A stretch of 53,924 nucleotides of DNA, from the NCBI GenBank assembly GCA_013695355.1, contig JACDAQ010000002.1, forward strand, positions 1 through 53,924, given 5' to 3'. How positions within the stretch are numbered: position 1 is the first letter of the stretch; each line of letters opens with the position of its first letter. Below, one piece after another: positions 9,914 to 17,484 of the stretch. The position numbers were made by a program, and so were the translations under genes. The notes below the pieces were generated by a model. That model ran no database searches, was not told where the DNA came from, and was given only the letters and a program-made list of their open reading frames with translations. The DNA comes from Candidatus Protochlamydia sp. GTDB taxonomy: Bacteria; Chlamydiota; Chlamydiia; Chlamydiales; Parachlamydiaceae.

Positions 9914-10756
9914 ATGTACAAGCCGAGCGAGCTGCGCTTATTTTTAAACGAACTTGGCATTACTCCAAGAAAAGGGCTTTCCCAGAATTTTTTAATCGAC
10001 GGAAATATTATTCGCAAGATTTTGAAATCTTCTGAAGTGCAGGAAAATGACATTGTTTTGGAAGTAGGCTCCGGCCCCGGCTCTTTAACTCAAGCCCTTT
10101 TGGAAAATAAAGCCATTGTTATAGCAGTAGAAAAGGATGATACCCTAGCTCACACACTTCAGCGTTTTCAGGTTCTTCCAAATAACCTGCAAATCTTTTG
10201 CGAAGATATTTTGACCTTTGATCTTGACGAAAAATTGAAGCCTCTTTTCAAAGAAGGACAAAAAAGTAAACTAATTGCCAATCTCCCCTACCACCTGACT
10301 ACCCCGATTTTGGCTAAAATGATCTGCCGCACAGATCTTTTTTCTTCTTTAACTGTAATGGTCCAGGAAGAGGTAGCAAGGCGTATGACAGCCGCCCCAA
10401 GCAGTTCTGAATATAGTTCTTTAACTGTATTTTTAAATTTTTATTCTAAGCCCCGTTACGCCTTTACTGTCAGTCGAAATTGTTTTTATCCCATCCCGAA
10501 GGTCGATTCGGCCATTGTGGTACTAGACCTGCATGAACCCCCTCTGACAGGTGAAAAAGAATCCGGTTTCTTCAAATTGACCCGGACTGCCTTTGAACAT
10601 CGACGTAAAATGCTGCGTGCTTCACTCAAATCCCTCTACGATCCTAGCCATGTTTCAAAGGCATTGGAAGCAATTGGGCAAAATCCTTTAGCCCGGCCAG
10701 AAAATTTATCTTTAGAAGAATTTTTAAAATTTTTTGACTACTTGGAAAATTTGTGA
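9914..10756 (+). CDS. rsmA: 16S rRNA dimethyladenosine transferase
   Basis: RsmA (KsgA) dimethylates two adjacent adenines in the 3'-terminal helix of 16S rRNA during 30S maturation. The 280-residue length is typical. The substrate-end motif GLSQNFLID (21-29), the SAM-binding motif EVGSGPGS (50-57) and the catalytic NLPY (123-126) are all visible. A basic C-terminal domain follows (TRTAFEHRRKMLRASLKSL). ATG at 9914 follows the upstream stop by 9 bp, with a short purine-rich GCGAGA as ribosome site. It is the last gene of the operon. Confidence 0.95.
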   Translation: MYKPSELRLFLNELGITPRKGLSQNFLIDGNIIRKILKSSEVQENDIVLEVGSGPGSLTQALLENKAIVIAVEKDDTLAHTLQRFQVLPNNLQIFCEDILTFDLDEKLKPLFKEGQKSKLIANLPYHLTTPILAKMICRTDLFSSLTVMVQEEVARRMTAAPSSSEYSSLTVFLNFYSKPRYAFTVSRNCFYPIPKVDSAIVVLDLHEPPLTGEKESGFFKLTRTAFEHRRKMLRASLKSLYDPSHVSKALEAIGQNPLARPENLSLEEFLKFFDYLENL

Positions 10757-10826
10757 GTTTAAATTTTTAATAGCAAATTTTTTTATATTAAATAAATATA
10801 CTTTTTATAAAATATATTAGGAGATT

Positions 10827-11530
10827 ATGAATAATTTTTTATACTACAATAATGCCTCTAACGAATTTCCGAACATTGAACTCCCTTTTCAAGCGATAAA
10901 AAGATCTTTACTCAAATACCAAAAAATGTGGCAGTAATTCGAATTGTGGCTTACGCTGCTTTTACAGCTCTGCTAGCTTTTAAACTTAGTGCTACTATGT
11001 TTGTCTGGCCTGTCATTGCTGCAGGAACAGCTTTTGTCGGCTGGACCATTTATTCCCATCTTTTATCCAATGATCCTTTAATGGAAGTATTTTATAAATT
11101 AGCAGGGGGAAAAGAACGGTTTGAAGTTTTGCCAGAAATTAACTTACCCCAAACTCCAGGTGGGAAAATTTCAAAAGCAATTAATAGAATTAATTGGGAT
11201 GATTTAAATCTTCCGCTGGTTCGAGCTAAAACAATAGATGGACGCAATATTGTCATTGTTAAGGGGCTTAGCCGTATGAATGATGGCTTAACGGGTATTC
11301 GCGCTCAAACGAAATCAATTCTAGCCTTTATCGAAAGAGCGAATCCAGGTGATTTTAAAAATCGGCACACCGCTCTCCAAAATCATATTTCGGCGCTTAT
11401 GGAAGCTATTTTACTAATAGAAAATAATAACTTTTCCTATAAGCATGGTCGCGATGCTTATGAAATACGATCCTCCATTTCAACGAATATGGCGAATGAA
11501 TTTTATGCTCAATTAGCTAATCCTGCTTGA
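10827..11530 (+). pseudogene. Inc-like bilobed membrane protein, paralogue 1, frameshifted near its start
   Basis: An AGGAG ribosome site at 10819-10823 precedes ATG 10827, which opens MNNFLYYNNASNEFPNIELPF. Near 10890 one base appears to be lost: the frame then runs into a stop at 10935, while the +2 frame continues as SDKKIFTQIPKNVAVIRIV and matches paralogue 3 to its end at 11530. The alignment with paralogue 3 (PF-VTGKEIFTQ against PF-x-SDKKIFTQ) places the lesion exactly. A shortened product could still start at GTG 10928 and keep both hydrophobic segments (residues about 4-22 and 26-45 of that form), the bilobed hairpin seen in chlamydial inclusion-membrane proteins. The C-terminal half is soluble, with a conserved DGRNIVIVKGLSR motif. 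No enzymatic family is recognised. Confidence 0.72.
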
Positions 11531-11602
11531 AGTTATAGCAGCTATAATAGCTAACTTTTGAGTTTGTAAATTAGGTTTTAAATTTAATAATAGGTTATTT
11601 TT

Positions 11603-12026
11603 ATGAATCATTTTTTATATTATGGAACTCCAACCTCTGATTATGCATGCGATATCCAAATGCCTTTTAATTCAAATAAATAAATTGTAAGCCAATTGCC
11701 CGAAAATGTTGCAATAATACGTGCGGTGGCTGTGGCTGCTTTTGCCTCATTATTGGCATTTAAACTTAGTGCAACAATTTTTTGCTTGCCTGTCGCCATT
11801 CTAGGAATAGGTTTTGCCGGTTGGACCATTTATTCACATCTTTTGTCTAAAGATCCTTTAGTTGAAGCATGAACCCTTCCTTTTTACTTCAGGAAATAAT
11901 CACTCTTCATATTTTGAAAGAACAATTTCTGACAATATAACAGAAACACAATATTGTAATATACTCCCTTCAATTACAAGCGATATGGCAAATGAGCTTT
12001 ATGCTCAATTGGCTGTTCCTGGATGA
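11603..12026 (+). pseudogene. Inc-like bilobed membrane protein, paralogue 2, with nonsense codon and internal deletion
   Basis: ATG 11603 opens MNHFLYYGTPTSDYACDIQ, then an in-frame TAA at 11681-11683. The same frame resumes with IVSQLPENVAIIRAVAVAAF, then both hydrophobic segments and GWTIYSHLLSKDPLVEA, before a second stop near 11870. The middle of the protein is missing. The C-terminal part appears in another frame: GNNHSSYFERTISDN, and finally PSITSDMANELYAQLAVPG, stopping at 12024-12026. Both ends align with paralogues 1 and 3, so this is one gene that has suffered a nonsense mutation and a large internal deletion. I see no sign that it makes a full product. Confidence 0.8.
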
Positions 12027-12131
12027 GTTAATAATAAATAATAATAGCAGAGTACAAATACACATATCATTTATCTCTTATTTATCTTATTATTAGCTAG
12101 TTCAAACTAGAAAAAATAATAAGGAGATTTA

Positions 12132-12872
12132 TTGAATAATTTTTTATATTTCAAAACACCTATTTCAGATTACCCAGTTTATTATCCTAATATTCAAACG
12201 CCTTTCGTGACGGGAAAAGAAATTTTTACCCAACTGCCAAATAATATTGCAATCATTCGAACTATAGCCATCATTGCTTTTACATCTTTAATCGTTTTAA
12301 ATCTTAAAACGACAATTTTTTGTTACACTGCCGCCTTAGCTGGAATAGTCCTTGCCGCTTGGACAATTTATTCTCATCTTTTGTCTACTGATCCTTTAAT
12401 AGAAAGTTTTTATAAAATTACGGGGGGTAAAGATCGATTTCAAGCATTGCCTGAAATTAATTTAGTACAAGCGCCCAACGAAAAAATTTACTTAGCTATT
12501 GGTAGGATAAATTGGGAAGAATTAAATCATCAAATTGCCAGGTCAAAGACATTAGATGGAAGAAATGTGATTATTATTAAAGGACTTAGCCGTAATCAAG
12601 AGAATCTTTTCATGAACGGACCTACCAAAACAGTTTTAGCCTTTATCGAAAAAATAAGCCCTAATGATTCTGCAAGTCAGCTAGTTTTCTTTTCCGAAAG
12701 TGTTTACATAATTTTACATGCCATAAATATTTTCTCGAAAAATACCTTTGGCACTTTTTGGAAAGATACCATTTATGCTCCTCAACCTGAAGAGCGTTCA
12801 TATGAGCTATGTTCTTTTATTTCAAGCAATCAGGCCAATGAGCTATTTACTCAGCTGGCCATTCCTCCATAA
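12132..12872 (+). CDS. Inc-like bilobed membrane protein, paralogue 3 (intact)
   Basis: The intact 246-residue member of the tandem trio begins with TTG at 12132, behind a strong AAGGAG site; the two broken copies have ATG at the same place. After a 36-residue polar N-terminus come two closely spaced hydrophobic segments (about 38-56 and 60-80) separated by only a few residues. A soluble domain of about 165 residues follows. Paired membrane segments in a hairpin are the hallmark of chlamydial Inc proteins, which are delivered by type III secretion into the inclusion membrane with both tails facing the host cytosol. The Inc call is inference from layout only; no homologue is recognised. Conserved motifs shared by the paralogues are WTIYSHLLS, INRINW-like and DGRNVIIIKGLSR. 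Confidence 0.68.
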   Translation: MNNFLYFKTPISDYPVYYPNIQTPFVTGKEIFTQLPNNIAIIRTIAIIAFTSLIVLNLKTTIFCYTAALAGIVLAAWTIYSHLLSTDPLIESFYKITGGKDRFQALPEINLVQAPNEKIYLAIGRINWEELNHQIARSKTLDGRNVIIIKGLSRNQENLFMNGPTKTVLAFIEKISPNDSASQLVFFSESVYIILHAINIFSKNTFGTFWKDTIYAPQPEERSYELCSFISSNQANELFTQLAIPP

Positions 12873-12915
12873 ATACTAACAATGCAGGCACTAAGCTTAA
12901 AAAAAAATTTTTAGA

Positions 12916-14520
12916 TCAATTAAAGCAATCCATAATATTAATAATTTTGGCAAAATAGCGAGATTCGATAACTGATTTTACAACCTTACCGCCATGAATC
13001 AAAATTGGCAAACAGGCAAATCCTTTAGGAATTTTGAGAGTTGCTATTTTTTTTTCCATTTCACCAATGATATCCTTGCCGATGGCGTGATCTGAAAATT
13101 TCATTTCACAAATATAAAGAGTATTGTAGCGAGTCTGAATCAAATAATCAATTTGACACCCCTCTTGCTTGGTAGTTTTAGACTGAAAATAGGGGTTTTC
13201 AAAAACTATATTTTCTACCTGAAGATCTAATAATCTCCAAACTTCACGTCTATTATTTAAAACAATATTTTCGAATTGAAGTCCCATTACCCCTTCATAG
13301 CCTGGCAAATCAAATGGGGAAGAATCAACAAAATAACCATTTTTTATTTTTCTAAGGTAGGGAAAAATAAATTTTAGGTAATAACCTGAGTTTGGAGTTT
13401 TTTCGCTCTTTGGGCTGCGTCAAAGCCTCGGGCTTGGAAAATAACTTTGAGGGTAATATTAATCAATATGACCCTCAAAGTTATTTATTCAATCGCGAGA
13501 GCTTTCACGCTAGCCGAAAGGGCAAAAAAACTCCAAACTCAGGTTAATATCTTAAATAATTGTCCTTAATCCTGTATTTGCTTAATTTTGACTCTTTGCC
13601 TGATTGAATATGCCAAGAATGTTCTCTTTCCAAAAATCCTGAAACGATTAAATCTTCTAAATACTCACTTAAAGCTCCACCACTTTGGTAGTTTAATGAA
13701 GATGCAATTTCTTCATATTCTTTCGAGCCACCTTTCAATGACTCGATAATTTTTTTGCAAATAGGAAGCCTTTTTCCAAAAAGATCGTTGAAAATATATT
13801 TAAATTCATCAACTAAAATCCAGTCGGGTTCAAAACATAGTCTTCTAATATTTTCCACCACCGGCAAAGAAGAATTTATTTGCTCAAGATACCATGGAAC
13901 CCCTCCTGTAACGGAAAAAGCCATTAATTCTTCTTTCGTTGAACCCTTAAAGTTTCGAGATTTTAATAAAGCATGACACTCAAGCCAACGACAATTCTTC
14001 TAATGTCAGCTTAAGAGAAATTCTTCCTAAAAACCCCGTACTGTTAATAATATTTTTTTCGATCCAAGAAGAAAGTGATCCGCAGAGAATTACAATTAGC
14101 CGCGGATTCTTTTGAAAAAATTGATCCCATATGATTTTCAACTTACTTAAAAAAACGGGGTCTTTTGAACCCATCCACGTGATTTCATCATATTATTTCT
14201 TTTTTTATACAATATTCAGCAACTACAGTAAATAAATCTGCCCAATCCTTTAAGTGTTGTAAACCTGGTATGCCAAGCTGTTCCTTGATTTGACGTGCAA
14301 ATTCTTCTCGTTGCATTTGCGCAGTTGTCCTCCTCGTAGGGGGAATCCCTTCGAAGCGCAAGTATTTTTTTTCTTTAATAAATTCATCAATCAGGCGGCT
14401 TTTACCGATACGCCTTCTACCTTTAATTACAACAAGAGAAGCCATACCCTTCTCCAAAAGCAGCTCTAAAGCATGAAGTTCTTTTCTTCTTCCAATAAAT
14501 ACATTTTCTCTATCAAACAT
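12916..14520 (-). pseudogene. Mobile-type AAA ATPase (ATPase plus DUF234), broken by two indels and an inserted element
   Basis: From ATG 14520 (AGGAG upstream) the N-terminal part has a P-loop, GRRRIGKS at residues 34-41. The frame breaks near 14188, where several bases are lost in the Walker B segment: KKEII runs into a stop, and the next frame resumes with DEITWMGSKDPVFLSKL. Near 13976 one extra base separates LTLEELSLA from ECHALLKSRNFKGSTKEEL. At 13384-13544 a 161-bp palindromic element interrupts KDNYLRY. Beyond it the frame continues LKFIFPYLRKIKNGYFVDSS into an intact DUF234 domain ending at 12916. Removing the element with one TAATA copy joins NYLRY to YLKFIFPY in frame. This family is common in archaea and scattered in bacteria and has an uncertain cellular role. 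Confidence 0.9.
13384..13544 (+). mobile_element. 161-bp palindromic MITE-like element, copy A
   Basis: The element begins ACCTGAGTTTGGAGTTTTTT and ends with the near-perfect inverse (AAAAAAACTCCAAACTCAGGT). It is flanked by a direct TAATA duplication (13379-13383 and 13545-13549). Most of its length pairs with itself. The outer arms GGGCTGCGTCAAAGCCTCGG and CGAGAGCTTTCACGCTAGCC are imperfect inverses, and an inner perfect 13-bp stem TAACTTTGAGGGT/ACCCTCAAAGTTA encloses an AT-rich loop. It has no coding capacity and so would need a transposase supplied in trans. It interrupts the ATPase pseudogene. Copies B (inverted, exactly 161 bp) and C lie elsewhere in the window. Confidence 0.93.
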
Positions 14521-14531
14521 GATTTCTCCTA

Positions 14532-14616
14532 CCGCCAAATCGGTATTTGGCCATTTGGCGTAAGATTAATGCAATACTGATCTTGCGCTAAATGGTAAAA
14601 TACCGATTTAGCGCAA
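14532..14616. repeat. Double palindrome upstream of the ATPase pseudogene
   Basis: Two adjacent hairpins, CGCCAAAT...ATTTGGCG (left) and GCGCTAAAT...ATTTAGCGC (right), are themselves imperfect inverse copies of each other; both contain AAATCGGTATTT on one strand. They end a dozen bases before the ATPase start codon at 14520, covering the promoter position. I infer either an operator for autoregulation or a terminal sequence of the unit that carried the ATPase. Confidence 0.7.
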
Positions 14617-14741
14617 GTTAATCTAAAGAATTAGATATGAAAAAAATCAAAGATAAATAGAAAATAATGAAACATAGCTATAAGAAACTTAAGGAACCTA
14701 TTGCCCAGCTGGATTACTTTTCTAATTCAAGAAATATGGCA

Positions 14742-15980
14742 TCATTTTCTGCTAAAGAATAGACAGAGCGCAAGAAAGCATAACCCGCCGCCTGCTATCC
14801 AAAGCCCCATTACACCCCATTTGTATGACCATTTTACCTGGACATCATTTAAAGCCAGCAATGGGGCTTTTTTTAAAATAATCCCCTCCTGTCCCACAAG
14901 CTGAAGCTCCCCAACCACCTGATTTTCAAGGATAGGCAAAGCTGGTACATTCCAGTAAAGCAGGCATTTCGCTCCTGGGTCTTCGGCAGGGTAATAATCC
15001 AATGTAAGGGCCTCTTTTAAAAAAGTTTGCAACGGTGCAGTCCCCCGTTCAATTTCCTTGGAAAATGTTTGTTTTCCCTCTTTTAAATAGGCATGACGTA
15101 CTTTCGGTTGATTGAATGCCGTATCAAATAATTTGGCCGCATCTTCAAAAATCTTTTTTCTGTCTTTATAACCTAGTAAAACAGCGATGAGGGTTCTTCC
15201 TTCTGATGATGCTGCCGCAATAAAGGCATGTTTGGCCAGTGAATGGTATCCGGTTTTAACTCCTATAGCTTTTGAGTAATGGAGGGGTCCGGGACGAAGA
15301 AGCCGATTGGTCTGCAAGAGGGTGATGGCTTCCTGCTTATTAGTTTTAGGCCTTAGAAAATTTTTTTGCGCAACAATATCACAAAATAAGGGCTCTTTTA
15401 AAGCCTCTTTTGTCATTACAGCAAGATCATAGGCTGTCGTTTTATGCTGGGGGTGATGCAATCCATGCGGATTATAATAAGAAGTTCTACGACAGCCAAT
15501 CTCTTTTAAATAGGCATTGACCTGATCCATAAAAACAGGCACCGTAGGCCCTAAAGCATGTGCAATCACATTGGCAGCATCATTACCTGAAGCAATTAAC
15601 ATTCCTTTCAATAAGTCAACCATTCCCATTTTCTCCTCGTTCTTTAAACCGATATGAGATCCATCCGGTTCTAACCAATAAGAGGGGCACGTATAATTCA
15701 ATTTTCTTTTGGCTTCCTGTGTGAGTGTGGCAATTGCATCCTGTTCGGCGGTAATAATTGACGAAAGTGATTCTTTTTTATTCTTCAGAACATACAAAGC
15801 AGTAGCTACCTTGGTAGTACTTGCTGGATAAAGCAGCGCATGCGGGTCTTTTTCATATAAAATGATTCCAGTCTCAGCATTCATTAAAATTGCTGCATCG
15901 CAGGGAAGATCATAATTTAAAGGCTGAGTAAAGATGTTTCCATATAAAAAACAAGCAATAATTAATAAATGTCTTAGCAT
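14742..15980 (-). CDS. D-alanyl-D-alanine carboxypeptidase (peptidase S11, DacC/PBP5-type)
   Basis: The enzyme removes the terminal D-Ala from peptidoglycan stem peptides. All three penicillin-binding motifs are present: S54-T-T-K57 (PASTTK), S131-G-N133 (ASGNDAAN) and K242-T-G244 (VKTGYH). I place the start at ATG 15980, giving 412 residues with a signal peptide (MLRHLLIIACFLYGNIFTQP); an upstream ATG at 16064 would only add a polar leader. A C-terminal membrane segment (GVMGLWIAGGGLCFLALCLFF, about 385-408) should anchor it in the inner membrane. Its neighbours match the C. trachomatis CT549-CT551 order as I recall it: an unknown protein on the opposite strand, then an RsbW homologue. With the Ddl-like fusion it points to active peptidoglycan chemistry. 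Confidence 0.93.
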   Translation of the reverse strand: MLRHLLIIACFLYGNIFTQPLNYDLPCDAAILMNAETGIILYEKDPHALLYPASTTKVATALYVLKNKKESLSSIITAEQDAIATLTQEAKRKLNYTCPSYWLEPDGSHIGLKNEEKMGMVDLLKGMLIASGNDAANVIAHALGPTVPVFMDQVNAYLKEIGCRRTSYYNPHGLHHPQHKTTAYDLAVMTKEALKEPLFCDIVAQKNFLRPKTNKQEAITLLQTNRLLRPGPLHYSKAIGVKTGYHSLAKHAFIAAASSEGRTLIAVLLGYKDRKKIFEDAAKLFDTAFNQPKVRHAYLKEGKQTFSKEIERGTAPLQTFLKEALTLDYYPAEDPGAKCLLYWNVPALPILENQVVGELQLVGQEGIILKKAPLLALNDVQVKWSYKWGVMGLWIAGGGLCFLALCLFFSRK

Positions 15981-16058
15981 AAAATTGTCTTTATTGAATT
16001 TATAATAGATTTTAGTTAAAATATAATTATAATGGTTATCCTTAATAGGGGTGCTTTC

Positions 16059-16487
16059 ATGCATAATTTAGCACTGATAGAAGAGTATTATAAAAAATTT
16101 ATAAAAGAATTACCCTATATCCCAGAAGGGGTTTTTGTGTTAAATCTTGATCTATTGAACCACTTTGATCTGCTCCACTTCCAACCCTCTCCAAAGCCGA
16201 AAGAAGGGGTCCCTACACGTTATTTCCACATTATAGAGTCATTAGAGAAAATAACTCTATTGAATGAAGAATTCCTTGTCTGGATTATTCCAGACCGGGT
16301 GGACCGGGCTCCTATCACCTATATTCTGATTGCCTTGAACCAAATGGAACAAGAACCCCGCCTGGAAGCCGCTTTTGTTGCTTCGGGAATTTATAATTCA
16401 TCTAAACTTGTTCTCAAGGTTTTAGAAAAATTTCTTATGGAAATTCATGAAAACGAAAAGCTTATAGCCAAATTCAAAAGTATTTAA
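16059..16487 (+). CDS. Conserved hypothetical protein (position of chlamydial CT550)
   Basis: This is a soluble acidic protein of about 142 residues with no signal peptide, membrane segment or known motif. I start it at ATG 16059, which has AGGGGTG eight bases upstream; ATG 16032 would add nine residues and would overlap the promoter region of dacC. It diverges from dacC, and its 3' end overlaps the end of the convergent rsbW-like gene by 14 bp. The location matches the hypothetical gene between dacF and rsbW in C. trachomatis, so it is likely a lineage-conserved gene. The sequence looks mainly helical, with a run of hydrophobic residues (PITYILIALNQMEQ). I cannot assign a function. Confidence 0.7.
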   Translation: MHNLALIEEYYKKFIKELPYIPEGVFVLNLDLLNHFDLLHFQPSPKPKEGVPTRYFHIIESLEKITLLNEEFLVWIIPDRVDRAPITYILIALNQMEQEPRLEAAFVASGIYNSSKLVLKVLEKFLMEIHENEKLIAKFKSI

Positions 16488-16884
16488 TTAAACTTAAAAT
16501 GTTTCCATTTTCAGATCTTTGATATTCAACCAAGTCCATTATTCCAAAATAAATATCGATTCCGTATCCACCGATTGTCAATTTATCAGGATCGAATAAT
16601 TTTTTTCGCTTACGTGATTTTTCTATTGGGTTGAAAGGTATTCCTTGATCTTCAATTAAAATTCTAATCCCGGAATTATCGTCTAAATGATCACAAGTAA
16701 CTTCTATATGACCGGGGCCTTTAGGGTACCCATAATTGATGACATTTACAATGGCCTCTTCGGCCGCAAGTGTAATTTTGTTAAACAATGAGGGATCAAT
16801 GTTACTTTCCTTCCCATATTCTTTTATGAAATTAAGGATATTATGAAGTTGTTCAATGCGGGCGGGGAATTTTTTTTTATGCAC
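16474..16884 (-). CDS. rsbW: RsbW-type anti-sigma factor / serine kinase
   Basis: A single-domain HATPase of 136 residues. The N box is AAEEAIVNVINYGY (E42, N47, N50), the G1 box is EDQGIPFNP (D79, G81) and the glycine-rich G2 segment is IGGYGI (104-109). Proteins of this size and layout bind a sigma factor or phosphorylate an STAS-domain antagonist in partner-switching systems; chlamydiae keep several Rsb components. It is the last gene of a tight operon (BamD-like, LptE-like, rsbW; gaps of 1 and 8 bp). That context ties it to envelope genes, although the regulatory target cannot be seen here. The end overlaps the convergent hypothetical gene. Confidence 0.88.
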   Translation of the reverse strand: MHKKKFPARIEQLHNILNFIKEYGKESNIDPSLFNKITLAAEEAIVNVINYGYPKGPGHIEVTCDHLDDNSGIRILIEDQGIPFNPIEKSRKRKKLFDPDKLTIGGYGIDIYFGIMDLVEYQRSENGNILSLIKYF

Positions 16885-16892
16885 TTATATTA

Positions 16893-17483
16893 CTACCAGC
16901 TATTGATTACATAATCCACAATTCTTTCTGCCATTTGCCGATGAAGAGGTCTCATAACTGCGTTATGAGCAGCATCAATGTCGTTAAGCTGTCCTAAAGA
17001 AAATATATTCACACCATGATGGCTTGAATAAAAATCGTGATCGAAATCAAGACTGGTTTTAATCCTGGTAGGGCCTCTAATAGTCTTTCCGGTTGAATTT
17101 TCAATCACAGTCACATCAACAACCATGATTACACGCGTTTCTGTAGGAATAATGACTTTTTTTAACTTTCCATTTTTTTTTCGATCATAGCGAAAACCAA
17201 TATTTTCATCACGTAATTCAAAGATTTTCATTTTTAAGGTCAATTCACCGCAGCCATTCACATAATGAAGGCCTCTCAAACTCAAATGTTTTATGACTTG
17301 AGTTGTTAAATCTCCTTCCTTATCCCCTTCTGCATAAGGTACAAAAATTGTCTTATATTGTGAAGAGAGCTCCCCTCGATCAAAACTATATTGGCATCCA
17401 CACAAAAAAAAGACTGTCAGTAAAAATAACATTATCGAAGGGACTTTAAGTGTCCTTATACCAGTCCCCTCGCATTTTTTCAT
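16893..17483 (-). CDS. LptE-like outer membrane lipoprotein
   Basis: The 196-residue protein has a lipoprotein signal: a hydrophobic segment MLFLLTVFF and lipobox LCGC ending at Cys30. The mature part, beginning QYSFDRGELSSQYKTIFVPY and including TTQVIKHLSLRGLHYVNGCGE and a mid-protein ETRVIMVVDVTVI segment, resembles LptE. LptE plugs the LptD barrel that delivers lipopolysaccharide to the outer leaflet. Its ATG follows the stop of the BamD-like gene by a single base (TAGCATG), so it is translationally coupled. Lnt from this window would be expected to triacylate it. In C. trachomatis I believe this corresponds to CT548. Confidence 0.78.
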   Translation of the reverse strand: MKKCEGTGIRTLKVPSIMLFLLTVFFLCGCQYSFDRGELSSQYKTIFVPYAEGDKEGDLTTQVIKHLSLRGLHYVNGCGELTLKMKIFELRDENIGFRYDRKKNGKLKKVIIPTETRVIMVVDVTVIENSTGKTIRGPTRIKTSLDFDHDFYSSHHGVNIFSLGQLNDIDAAHNAVMRPLHRQMAERIVDYVINSW

Positions 17484-17484
17484 G

